This document shows positions 24,582 through 35,012 of a DNA stretch of 64,000 nucleotides, piece by piece; the stretch's first letter is position 1; each line of letters opens with the position of its first letter. Origin of the DNA: Uloborus plumipes (lineage: Eukaryota > Arthropoda > Arachnida > Araneae > Uloboridae); assembly GCA_038373865.1 (NCBI GenBank), contig JAXGGA010005236.1, positions 1 to 64,000 of the forward strand, in the 5' to 3' direction. A program made the position numbers and the translations under genes. The notes beneath the pieces were generated by a model. That model made no database searches and was not told the DNA's origin. It saw only the letters and a program-made list of their open reading frames with translations.

Positions 24582-25313
24582 CAGGGCTGCGGAGTCTGAG
24601 GAAAAATGGTCGACTCCGACTCCGGGATTTTAAAACTTCCGTCTCCGACTCCCGACTCCTGCTTTTTATTATTATTTATTTTTTTACCCAAATGTGAAGA
24701 GGGAAAAACCCTAAACAAAGGTTGAAATATTAAGTCCATTTTTAAAAGTATCATTTTTATTCATGGTCGTAGCCAGGACTCACTTTAGGGGGGGGGGTAA
24801 CAAGCTGGGGTATCTTAGTTGGAGGTCATGGGAGGTCATTGTGACCTCTCAAAAAGTTCAGTTTTCTCAAGAATTCTCACAGGTATTTCACCACATTTAC
24901 CTCAATTCTCGGAGGTCACTGTGACCTCCCAAAAAGTTCATTTTCTCCAGAGCAAAAGACAAGTGCCGCTCTTGTCATTTGACTCCGTACAAAACTAATC
25001 CTTTTCTTGTCAAATATCCAGACTTTATTTTAACACATTGCATTTTTGCTGCAAATATTTTTTATTCTCTTGTATAAGCCCAAACGTAGCAATTCGTTTC
25101 GCAAAGCAGACCCGCCATTTTGAAGTCCTTTTTAATGATCCTAGATGCTTAGGATTTGGATATTGGACGCTGAAAATTTGTATCTGTTAGTTTCAAAGAT
25201 ATGTTTTCACCTCCATAAAATTTCATCCAAATCGGAGGTGATCAGAGTCGGAGTCGACATGTTTTCCGACTCCTTTGGTCCAAAATCAGTCCGACTCCGA
25301 CTCCGCAGCCCTG
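24582..25313. mobile_element. hAT-type MITE, CAGGGCTGCGGAGTC family
   Basis: A perfect 8-bp TSD, GTTGCAAG (24574-24581, 25314-25321). The left end CAGGGCTGCGGAGTC and the right end GACTCCGCAGCCCTG are inverted copies, followed on both sides by repeated GACTCCGACTCC phrases. It lies inside the older 24264-26294 element and contains a fragment of yet another family (24764-24960). Confidence 0.82.
24764..24960. mobile_element. Fragment of the CAAGGGCGTAGC hAT family
   Basis: GGTCGTAGCCAGGACTCAC, a poly-G stretch and two GGAGGTCA...TGACCTC palindromes (24831-24848 and 24911-24929) match the plan of the complete element at 57539-58117. The right terminal repeat and TSD are not visible, so this copy is truncated or recombined. 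Confidence 0.5.
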
Positions 25314-25742
25314 GTTGCAAGTAAAATCCTTCTTTGTCAGGAGTTATGTAATATCTTTTTTCGTTTTTGAGTAAAAGTAAAACTGGGCTGTTTAGTACTC
25401 AAAGATTAGTTATGAGTTATTTAAATATTTTGGTGATACAATTTTTTAAATTTTTTCTAATAAAATTTTTCTGGGAAGAAACATACCTGTCCTCTGTTCA
25501 TAAATGAGTTAATATTTGCCTAGAAGTTATATTTTGGTTCAATATATTTCACTAAGTTTATGCTGGAAAGATTTTCGATGCAGTTCAACCACAAGAGAAA
25601 CTTCTCCAATTTTGAATTGATCCACATTGAACTTAGACATTTCTAGGTGTAGAAATTTACTTGATTTACACTGTTAATTTCTACAGCGTGAAACCTATTT
25701 TTCTTCTGCATGCTTCGAGCAAAAAAAAAAGAGTGCAACTTA

Positions 25743-25854
25743 CCGTATTTTTCGCCGTATAAGACGCACCCAATTTTCAGTTAAATCCCCCAATTTTAAT
25801 TAATCTTAAATTAATGCCGTATAAGACGGTGCGTCTATACGCCGAAAAATACGG
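25743..25854. mobile_element. Short TA-flanked MITE (CCGTATTTTTC family)
   Basis: CCGTATTTTTCG at the left and CGAAAAATACGG at the right are perfect inverted copies flanked by TA at 25741-25742 and 25855-25856. The inversion continues through GTATAAGACGCACC and GGTGCGTCTATAC. At 112 bp it is almost entirely a hairpin. Confidence 0.8.
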
Positions 25855-26302
25855 TAGGTACTAAATATTAGGTAAAGATGCCAGTTTTATTTATGTCTAA
25901 GTTTACAAATTAAACCAAACAAATATATACCCCATACTTTTAACATTGAAAGGTTAAAGGAATAAGCGGTCTTATAAATATTATTATTATTATTATTTTC
26001 GCTGCATTCAAGCAGCTTGTTGAATGTTGAATCAAAATTAAGTTAAATTTTTAATGAGGAGCATTCTGAAAGTCAAAAAGTTTCTTTTAATATATGGAAT
26101 CAAATTTTATAAAACTAAGACTCACTTGCTGATACAATTTTGCTGTTAAGGTAAATTTTAGACAGGTTTTGGACATAAATTTAGATTTTTGACATAATTG
26201 TCGAAAACTGTCAAAAAGGGGTTTTCGACAAGACGGTAAAAACCATTGTTAAAACCGGATAAAACCTCCGACTGCCAAAAACTTGCCAACCCTAGATCAT
26301 GT

Positions 26303-27049
26303 GTAACTTCAAAGTGAATAGTTTTCCATCGAGCAATATTTATAATGAAAGGTTTATAGCAAATATTAATTTTTATCAGAATTTTTTTTTTATTTTAATT
26401 TACTTAAATGTAGCGTTTCTTTTTCTTATTTTTAGATCGATGTTTAGGTGTTGGAAAAAAGTTTGAATCTGCCGTGTTATTTTCTCTGCCGTCTTTAAAC
26501 AAAATCCTGTAAAGCAAACGTTCCCAGAATATATTTTTTCCAAGCATGGAAAATAGAGTTCTTTCGAAATGGCCTCAATACTTCGAAAAATTAACTGATA
26601 TTTTTTTCTGTGCTCGTGTTTTAGTATTTTCTTACGCAACCACTACCACGCTGCTAGCTTGCTTTTGCATGTCCTTGTTTTAAGTATAAAGTGTGAGGAG
26701 TTCTCGATAAAGGTGACATAATGCTCAGCTCCTGGTAAAATTCGGTGCCCCTCTCGCAAAAATATCCATACAGATTTAAAGTAGTAGTTTATAAAGAGAG
26801 AGAGAAGAAAGAAATGGTCCTATTTTGGTGCCCCTAAATTTATGGTACCTTGGTCTACAGGCCGCAGGATCATGCTTTTATCCCCCAGGATGTAATTGTC
26901 TATGAGAGAAGTTTATCTTTTGCACATTTGGTATTAAAAAAAAAAAAAATAAATAAAAAAAAAACTTTTATATTTCATACATGAATTAAACATTTTTAAA
27001 GAGCCTTAAAAATGATATATATTTATTTATATTGTAACTTTGTAATCCA
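26303..27049. other. AT-rich sequence, no gene seen
   Basis: Nothing recognised apart from A-rich runs at 26934-26964. Confidence 0.35.
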
Positions 27050-27358
27050 TTGTCAAAGCCATGTTTCATTTTGTCTTCTGATGAGTGGGTATGCGGTAAG
27101 AACAATGGTTGCAAAAGTGCTTTCGGTGAAAGACGAAAACGTAAGGCCGGCGGCTACGGAATGCAGTTTCCGGTTGTCAAAAATTACAGACATAGACGAA
27201 TTGATCAGGGAAAAGTGTCTTGTGCATCTGGACGTTTTGCTCTTTTTCCCGGAGCCTTTGGGAAAAAGTGCATCGATCTGGGCGTGGCTCTCTGGAGAGT
27301 CCTGTTACTCAAACTTAGGTTTCCACTTCTGATACATTCTAAGAACTGGGGTAACTAG
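27050..27358 (+). other. GC-enriched open frame, possible exon of unknown nature
   Basis: An unbroken 102-codon frame in a stretch distinctly richer in G and C than the DNA around it, containing a basic patch (ERRKRKAGG). A second long frame overlaps it at 27012-27332, so frame openness alone is weak evidence. A pyrimidine-rich segment (TTTCATTTTGTCTTCTGATGAG) precedes the GC-rich part and CTGGGGTAACT follows it; both could be splice-like. I recognise no domain. It could be an exon of the primary microRNA transcript, an exon of an unknown gene, or an old repeat. Confidence 0.2.
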
Positions 27359-27474
27359 TGCCTAGAAGTATCAACCAAATAATCCTAAATATAGTTTAAA
27401 AATAAAAAAGACTGTTAGAGTTAATCAAACTGAAATTTTCAAAACTATTGAATATCCGCTAAGATTACATATAC

Positions 27475-27729
27475 AATACATCAACATGTAATAAATAGTT
27501 TAGCCTTCAGTATTAATAGTAGTTTTAAATAGTTTACTTTTATATTTTCAAAGAACGTGAATTTTACCTTTAATTCAGAGTTACATACAAACAACCGAAA
27601 CTCATGTAATACATCAACTTGTAGTATAGGTTAGCTTTTACTATTAATAACAGTAATAAATATATTACTTTTATATTTGTAAACAACGTGAATTTTATCT
27701 TTTATTCAGAGTTACATACATACATACAA
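27475..27729. repeat. Diverged tandem duplication, period about 133 bp
   Basis: Two consecutive units share AATACATCAAC(A/T)TGTA, TATTAATA, TTTATATTT, AACGTGAATTTTA and TCAGAGTTACATACA in the same order. Unit 1 starts at 27475 and unit 2 at 27608. AT-rich and non-coding. Confidence 0.65.
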
Positions 27730-28203
27730 TCCCACATGTGAAACTAATATAAGCGTATTAAAAAGGGAATGGAGCAGAGCCATATCTAGTAATGAATAGA
27801 GAGATAAAGAATTTCAGTATAAAAGTGATAAACCAGACATCCCACATATTATACCATTATTTTCGTCTAACCGAGATTTTCTGAGCATATAGAGTCTCCA
27901 TCAAGACTCGGATGACAAAATTTTTGATCTTGGACGATTTCATGCATGTTTAGGTTGAAAGTTTCGTTTATTTGTAACGCCAGCAACCGTTATTGACAGG
28001 AAAATCAGCTTTTCCCACCTTTATTTTGACAAATGAAATCGTTTGATGCTTCACCCAGAAGAAGTCATTTTATCAGCACCGTATTGTACTTCAGTTTTGT
28101 ATCCTCCCCTCTAGTGTCCAAGAAAGGTGTATATCTCTAGATTTTCTTGAGAAACTTTCCCTTTCCCTCTAATGTAAGGATAACTTACTGCTTATAATAC
28201 AGT

Positions 28204-29085
28204 CAGGGTTGGCAGGTTTCTGCCAAGGCGGCAAAAACCACTGGTAGAAACCGGTTAAAACCGGCACGGCAAAACCCCCTTTCCGCCACTTTTTTGGGAG
28301 AAACTGGCAGAAACTCAAAAAATAAGCTTTTAAATAATTACAGGCATATAATATACACAGGAAAAAATATTAAGTGTTCTCCAGAGTACAATTTATTTAC
28401 AGTATTATTGCCATCCTAAATCAAATGTTACATTGTTTGCACTCTGCAGTAGCTATAGCAATACATAAGTTTGGATGCAGGTTCAAAACCTAAACAATTT
28501 CTCAATTTATTGTGCACCAATAAGAAATTTGCAATGATTCTCTCAAGCCCAGCAGATCTTGTTTGCATTGTTGTCAAGAAACAGGCATTGAAAGTAGCTT
28601 TATTCAGTTACGTCAAGAGTAATATGACAAGTTTTTGATTTACAGAGATTAATAAAAATAAAAGCTAAGATTAAGTTTTTGTTTCATATGGATATTTAAT
28701 AGTCTATCCGATACATTTAATGTAAATAAAATATATTTACAGACAACAAACTTAAAAGTTTGTAAGTCACAAGATTACAAGGTTAAATTTGTAATGCATA
28801 GCAATTTCAATGATGATAAATTTTACTTTGCTTCAAAAATTTCAGTCTTGTTTTTCAAATTTTACATTAAATTTTTATATATAAATTGTATACCAAGTTT
28901 TTAGGTGATGAAATGAAGTTATATTTTTAGTTCACTTGATCAAACTTGTAATTATTAAAGTTATTAAAGATAGTTTTTTAGTTTCTGCCATTTTTTGCCA
29001 GTTTCTGCCGGTTTTTACCGGTTATAACCAGTTTCTGCCACTGGCACGGCAAAAACCGGTTTCTGCAGGCAAAAAGCCAACCCTG
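28204..29085. mobile_element. hAT-type element, CAGGGTTGGCAG family
   Basis: A perfect 8-bp TSD, AATACAGT (28196-28203 and 29086-29093). The left end CAGGGTTGGCAGGTTTCTGC and the right end GCAAAAAGCCAACCCTG are inverted copies, and both subterminal regions carry repeated GGTTTCTGCC/GGCAAAAACC phrases. 882 bp, no coding sequence. Confidence 0.82.
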
Positions 29086-29685
29086 AATACAGTTAACAAA
29101 TATATTTGATTTATTTCAATAAGATGAATATTAGAGTGTCCAAAAAAAAAACGAAAGTCGGAATTTTGTAACGCATACCCTCTAATTATTTTCCTTTTAC
29201 ATCAAAACAATTGTAAAGAAAGTGTCATGCAATTTGAACTACGGTAACCCGTACCGACTTGCGTCCGAAAGTGCGAACTAGCCCTTCTTCGATCGACCAA
29301 ATCGAAAAAAAAAATGTTCGGAAATTCAAAACTTCATGTTGATAAAACGCTTCTCCTAGATCCCAACATGTCCCAAAAAATCATTTATCCAAATTAAAAA
29401 GTATTTAGGTACACCAAACGAGGCTTAAAATTCATAATTTTCTTCAAAACATAGCTTTTTTTCTATGTATTTTGTAAACAATGAAAGATAAATTTTAAGA
29501 AATTATCAAGCTGAAAAATATGAAGCATAAAGTATATAATTAGAGCGAAATATAAGTTTTTTCTCTCATTTTATATTTATTTCTCCCTTAAATTACTCAA
29601 AATTAAGGTTTTTTCAAGTAAAGTGTTTAAATTAAACTTTTCCACTTTAAATACCACATTTTTTTTTAAAATGAAGTTAAAAACC

Positions 29686-29773
29686 AACATAAATAAAGCA
29701 CAAATTGGGTAGAAAGTACAGCATGTACTGCGTACATGCTGTACTTTCTACCTAATTTGTGCTTATTTACGTT
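29686..29773. repeat. Near-perfect 42-bp-arm hairpin
   Basis: The arms pair almost perfectly: AAGTACAGCATGTAC (29715-29729) faces GTACATGCTGTACTT, with inner loop TGC, and the stem extends outward through AGCACAAATTGGGTAGA and TCTACCTAATTTGTGCT to AACATAAATAA and TTATTTACGTT. It lies inside the 29132-32164 element. It may be a tiny MITE or a structural part of the element. Confidence 0.75.
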
Positions 29774-31249
29774 GTTTTTTAATTTCAATTATATTTCAGC
29801 ACAAAGCTTATTTGATCATTTTTCATGTGGGGCAAAGTGAAATAGTTAAGTTTACTTACCTACTTCAAAAGGAACAAATGGGAATTTTGTTCTAAAAATT
29901 TTTTTGCATAAAGAAGGAATAATGTTTTTTGATAATACTTTCGTTGAAATATTATTTTTCATCTTTATCAGTTATTTTGAACTTTAAAAAAATGTGAAAA
30001 ATTTTCACTTCAAAAAAAAAAAAAAAAAAATATTTTTGTCATGAAAATTTTTCAATTCGACGATTAACAAAAATGTTCATTAAATGAATGCGTAAATAAA
30101 CGAAAAAATAATTATTAACGAAAAATAAACGAATGAGCAAGTAAATGAATAAATAAATTAATAGTTGTGTGAGAAAAAATAAATGAGTGAATAAAATAGA
30201 GAACGAATACAAAATGAGTTCATGAATGAGTAAATAATTAATTAAAAGAATGTAAATTAATTATTAAATGAAGAAATACGTGAGTGGTTTGATAAATGAA
30301 TGAATAAGTACACGAAATGAACTATTTCACTTTGTCCCATCCACTTTGCCCGCGTGCACTTGACAAATTACATTGAACATTAAAAATCAAAAAATGCATA
30401 ATTTAAACTAAATAAGAACTGCACTGGATATCAGTAGTTCTCAATTAATAGTTTGGATGATAATTACAAAAATTTTATCCTTTTATAATGACAAGAAATA
30501 TTTTTGAAAAACCACGAATATTACAATAAAGGTATCAAATTTTTAAAATGGCTTGTATAATTTTTTCGTTGATCTTTGGAGCTACTTATTTTTTGAGAGG
30601 AATTAACTATCTGTCTAGGAACTTAGTTAAAATATTGCTAGATAGGTTACACTGCAAGCTGAGAAAAGATTCCACCATTTCACTTTGCCCAGCTATTTCA
30701 CTTTGCTACACATTCCCCTACCACATTTTTTTATTATTCATCTGCAAATGCTGTTTTGAAAGTCTGTTCTTCAGTGATTTTAGGACTTGATATTTTCTTT
30801 AAGTGTATCTGCAATTTAAAATTCACAAATGATGCAATAAATAAATAGAAAAAATCTAATATTTAGAGAAATACATAAATTTTATGCCTCGTGCTGGAAA
30901 CCTAATTTCTTTAAAAAAAATGAATAAATGTTGTTTAATATCAATATGATTGTCGAAAATGTTTATTGTAATTTCCAAAATGACAAATTATGCCGACTTG
31001 TGCTTGAAAGTGTAAACTAGTATTTGTGTACTGAGCCGAATAAAAAAAAAGGGGGGAGGAAGTAACTAATTGTTTAATTAGTTACTTCCTTATATCGCGC
31101 ATTTGCTACCTGTTATTTTATTATTTTGTAGAGAAAACAATTGATAAGTTCATATCATTTAAAAGATAGCCTTTGCTTACTAGGCTCAAAATTGATGACA
31201 GTTTTCTCAATGAGAGTCCTTTTCTATGGGCGAATAACACTTAATTCCT

Positions 31250-31409
31250 TGAAGGAAAAAGGATGGTCTCAGTGCTTAGACCAGTAAATGATACAGCTGA
31301 AAGAGCTGTAAAAATGATGCAGGACTGTCATGGTTTTCTAGCAGTTGATGAGGAGCAAAAACAATTTTTTGTTGTGTTGCGTCCAAGAGCACCGAAATAT
31401 GTACTCTGA
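31250..31409 (+). pseudogene. C-terminal transposase remnant
   Basis: One frame reads about 50 codons to a stop at 31407-31409 and contains SVLRPVNDTAERAV, then DEEQKQFFVVLRPRAPK. The NDxAERx...DEEQxQF order is the same as at the end of the 7480-8220 remnant (SERGIDLMKEF...LQFLLQAVEEH), so both come from one transposase family. An in-frame stop lies just upstream, with possible continuation in another frame. Its position inside the 29132-32164 element suggests this family moves elements ending TAGRGTGTCC with 8-bp TSDs (inference). Confidence 0.55.
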
Positions 31410-32172
31410 CTGCAATAAACAAACATTAAAACGATAGTATGTTTAGTAATGTTTATTGTACTGTAATATTGTAGTTAATACATGTTGTAAATAAATCGTT
31501 GTCATAGTTTTATTTTACTTATTTTTTTTTTCAATTTATTTATTTTAACTATTTATTTATTTTAAATTACAGATACATTTAAAGAAAACATCAAGTTTCA
31601 AAATCACGAAAGAACATACTTTCAGATGAACAATAAAAAAAATGTAGTATTCAAAATGGAAAAATTTAAGTTAAAACTTGAAAAAACCTTAATTTTGAGT
31701 AATTTCCGTTAGAAATAAATACAAAACGAGAGAAAAAACTTATATTTGGCTCTAATTATATACTTTATACTTCATATTTTCTTAAATCTTCTATAATTTC
31801 TTAAAATTTTTCTTTCATTGTTTATAAAATGCATAGGAAAAAAGCTATTTTTTGAAAAAATTATTAATTTTAAGCCTCGTTTGGGGTACCTAAATATTTT
31901 TTTATTTGGATAAATGATTTTTTGGGACATGTTGGGATCTAGGGTAAGCGTTTTATCAACATGAAATTTTGAATTTCCGAAAAAAGTTTTTTTCGATTTG
32001 GCCGATCGAAAAAGGGCTAGTTCGCACTTTCGAACGCAAGTCGGCACGGGTTAACGTTGTTCAAATTACATGAAACTTTTTTTGCAATTGTTTTGATGTA
32101 AAAGGAAAATAATTAGAGGGTATGCGTTACAAAATTCCGACTTTCGGTTTTTTGGGACACCCTAATGAATAT

Positions 32173-32523
32173 GAGCAATAATAGTTACGACTAAGAGGAA
32201 AACAGTATTATAAGTAAGGAAGAAGGGGCAAGTCAGCAAGATGCATCTAGCCAAAAGTTAACTTTTTTGGCATATCTGTCATACTTGCTGGATAGTTTTG
32301 CTATTAACTTGCAGAGCTTCCAGAGTAGTTGAAGATCTGATCCGAAAACCTTTACTCAATATTTTATTGTTTTGCAGATCCCTCGCTGTTACGCGACGCG
32401 GTTACTAAATGAAAAATAAATGCAAAACCTTCATTTATATTTCATAAAATTTTGTTTCCAGTTTTTAATTTACTCGCTATGCACAGCGAGCAAAATATCA
32501 CCGATGAATGATTTTTATTAGCT
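32173..32523. other. Spacer, no gene seen
   Basis: Ordinary AT-rich sequence between two repeats. Confidence 0.35.
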
Positions 32524-33002
32524 ACTAGCTGATGTGCCCGGCGTCGCACGGGTTTAAATGCAACATGCCAAATCCAAGAAAATAAATATGTGACTTTCAA
32601 CTAAGCCCAGTTGATTCATATTTATCTTTCTTATTTAACCCGGTATCGATTATTGGCATAGATGAATACAAAAATCCTAAGAGAGCAATAAATTTCATAC
32701 TTACTCCAGAGAAGCCTTAGTTCAAAATTTTCATCATGATTAGTATTAATATTGTTGTTGCGAGGCAACCAAATTTTGCAACAATGGACTGAAAATTTAA
32801 TCATTTAATGGGGAAACGACATGAAATTTACTATTTTCCATAATAACTTTTTTAAACTAAGCTTTTTAGAAATAAATTATAGCTTATCCTGCTCCCTGTT
32901 ACTGTAGCTATCTACGGTGAAAAAATGGTTAAAATCGGTCCAGTAGTTTTGAAGATTACCCCGGACATACATACCAAAAGTAGTCATTTATGTATATAGA
33001 TT
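32524..33002. repeat. Unclassified dispersed repeat
   Basis: It starts ACTAGCTGATGTGCCCGGCG and ends near AAAATCGGTCCAGTAGTTTT...GTATATAGATTA. This start and end wording recurs in many arthropod genomes as a dispersed repeat. I do not see TIRs, a TSD or a reverse transcriptase, so I leave the class open. Confidence 0.5.
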
Positions 33003-33876
33003 AATGTGTGGAATCCGCGTTATTACTATCCAGCCATTATTATCAATATTTCGTTTTTCCTGTTCGATCTTTATAAAAAATTTATTAAAAAAAAGAAAAA
33101 ATATGTGCGCACAAGGCGTATTTGAGCGTTTTTGGTCAGTTTCATACTGAACCAAAATATAAGAACGAGCTAATTGGATTGTATTTTTTAAACATAAGAG
33201 TAAGAAAATTTTTAATTCTAACTTAAATTTCTTATTGAAAAAGTTAAGTAGAGTCTAACTGTTGGTTAAAAATGGCACTTTTTAGTGCAACAACCAGCGA
33301 CATCCTCTTAAGGGTGTCATTGACTAATAGATTGCCTTTAATTAAATACCGCTGGTGGTATGTTTCACCCTAAACTATTCTGTATGCAACCCGTAGATTT
33401 AACAGTGCAGAGAACGAACTTTATTATTAATTGGCAAATTTTGTCATTTTTTTGAACTAATTCAATGTGATAAATTAGTCACTTATGACTAGTTTTCTAG
33501 CCTAGCCAGCTTGTCATTTACTATCTTGAAAAAAAAAATTTCATTGCTTTATATGTTAAGACAAAATAACCTTGTTGGCGAAAAACTGAGATAATGCAAA
33601 CAATTGTTCTGATTAAAATTCCAAACTTGCTCAAATAAAATTGAGGCTTTGTTTGTTTCAGTAAAAATTGGCAAGATGGAAATATTTCATCTGCAACTAC
33701 TATGTGTCGTATTTTGTTATGTTCACAAAGATCTCCCTCGAAAATGCAGATTAAAGGAGAATAAGGATTACTTCTATTTTAAGGGAATAGATTATTTCAA
33801 CTAAACTCTCTCATTTGTTGCAGCGATCTGGCAGCCTTGCAGTAGTGGCGTCGCGAGGGGGAGCTCTGCTTACCAT
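33003..33876. other. Sequence upstream of let-7; no gene seen
   Basis: AT-rich until about 33790, then clearly richer in G and C as it approaches the let-7 hairpin. The 33790-34200 block may be an exon of the primary transcript (inference). Confidence 0.35.
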
Positions 33877-33970
33877 AGCATGCGTTCGGAGTGAGGTAGT
33901 AGGTTGTATAGTTTAGAACTACACCTAACGGGCGAACTATACAGCTTGCTAACTTTCCTCGAGCCATGCT
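33877..33970 (+). ncRNA. let-7: let-7 microRNA precursor
   Basis: The 22 bases at 33892-33913, beginning TGAGGTAGTAGG, match canonical let-7 5p exactly. The star segment at 33937-33958 (starting CTATACAGC) pairs with it through the usual wobbles and bulges, and the loop between them is about 23 nt. The lower stem extends to AGCATG (33877-33882) against CATGCT (33965-33970), giving a complete Drosha/Dicer-type hairpin. let-7 is a heterochronic microRNA conserved across bilaterians; it represses developmental-timing targets and in arthropods accumulates late in development. It lies about 16.4 kb downstream of the mir-100 pair on the same strand, consistent with one polycistronic primary transcript. 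Confidence 0.97.
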
Positions 33971-34740
33971 TCTGTCGTCATGGAGAACAGCTTCACTTCC
34001 CACGATTCCACGAGGAAGCAGGCACCCTGGACGGACGGACAGACAGACAGACGGACCCAGTGGAGCGCTTAGTGAATATTGCTCGCTCGGTATCCTCTCT
34101 CTTCTTATTGCCCGTTCGGTATGCCAAATGAACTATGGATTCTAGTGACTTTGCTGCGAACAGTGTAATCACGTTTCACTTTGGCTGTTCTACTTCGGGT
34201 TGGAGTTATGGCTTTTTTTCTTCTGCTGCAAGATTATATGTTGATGTCATGTGTTTTATGTTCCACTGCTCCTGAAATGGAAATAAAGGTAATTATTATG
34301 TGATTAAGAGCAACTTCTTCAATATTTATTCTGACAGAATTTAGTTTTACATAAGTGTAGACTGGATAAATGGTTCTTTTAAAGTTTGGAGAGTATAGTT
34401 TGTTCTCTTGTTTCTCGTGTTATGATTTTACCTTAAAAGCATATGTGAATTCTAAATTTATTTTAATCTTCTTTGCAACGTGATATGCAAGTGAAATATA
34501 ACTACACTTTTGATTTTGTAGAGCGATATCTTCGGCAACTTTCCCTTTAACGGAAAGTATATTAAAGTCCAATTTTGTGTACCAACAGTAAAATTTCTGC
34601 CAACATGTGAGTTATTAAGCTTTTGAGGAAGATTGTCCCAGATTTGGGGGCAGAGGCTTCGTTAAAATAGATTCTTGTTAACTTTTCCTAGTAAATACTA
34701 TGAAACCTAGTAAAAGAGGCTCGGAACTCGAATCTTATAC
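33971..34740. other. Sequence downstream of let-7, with a short GACG/GACA simple repeat
   Basis: A (GACG/GACA)n tract lies at about 34031-34057. The block to about 34290 stays relatively GC-rich and ends with GAAATAAAG followed by GTAATT, which could be a splice donor or a poly-A signal. Beyond it the sequence is ordinary and AT-rich. Confidence 0.35.
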
Positions 34741-34741
34741 C

Positions 34742-34890
34742 CAGTGTCCGATTAACCTATAAGCCCTTGAAGCCCAAGATTAGGGCCTCCCAAAAGTTGT
34801 AGAATAAGATTTTTTAAAAAAGTTTGAAATCGTTTATCATTTTTTCATAGATACCTTTTTTTTAGTATTAATATTCCAAGTTTCTTTGCA
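34742..34890. mobile_element. Truncated hAT MITE end (CAGTGYCYGATTA family)
   Basis: CAGTGTCCGATTAACC followed by GGGCCTCCC resembles the right terminus of the complete MITE at 44687-44881, whose inverted right end reads CAGTGCCTGATTACTG. No matching right end or TSD was found, so it is likely truncated. Confidence 0.45.
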
Positions 34891-35012
34891 CCAGCAACCA
34901 GGGTTGCCAGACGTCCCGGATTTCAAGGGACAGACCCGTTTTTCGAAATATTGTCCCGCGTCCCGGGGAACCTTGATACGGGACGGCTAAAGTCCCGTAT
35001 TCTGGCTAAGCA

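Larger units (their letters stand above)
24264..26294. mobile_element. hAT-type element with nested insertions
   Basis: GATCATGT flanks the unit exactly (24256-24263 and 26295-26302). The ends are degraded inverted copies: CGGGGTTATGTTTTTGAC at the left, and TAGGGTTGGCAAGTTTTTGG as the reverse complement of the right end. The interior carries further GTTTTTGAC/GTCAAAAAC inverted phrases. Two later elements lie inside (24582-25313 and 25743-25854). There is no transposase frame. Confidence 0.65.
29132..32164. mobile_element. 3-kb element with about 500-bp TIRs and 8-bp TSD
   Basis: ATGAATAT flanks the unit exactly (29124-29131 and 32165-32172). The inverted ends are very long: 29132 to about 29640 matches the reverse complement of about 31640 to 32164. 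It starts TAGAGTGTCC and ends GGACACCCTA. Shared interior landmarks include CGAAAGTCGGAATTTTG, CCTCTAATTATTTTCC and GATCCCAACATGTCCC. A coding remnant with an NDTAERA block sits at 31250-31409, near the right arm. The 8-bp TSD fits hAT and some other superfamilies; I do not assign one firmly. Further inverted GGGGCAAAGTGAAATAG-type phrases at 29826 and 30322-30345 suggest another insertion inside. Confidence 0.8.

Noticed and set aside
27012..27332. 106-codon frame overlapping the GC-enriched frame
   Set aside because: It overlaps another frame of nearly equal length and starts in AT-rich DNA; at most one of the two could be real and this one has no supporting feature.
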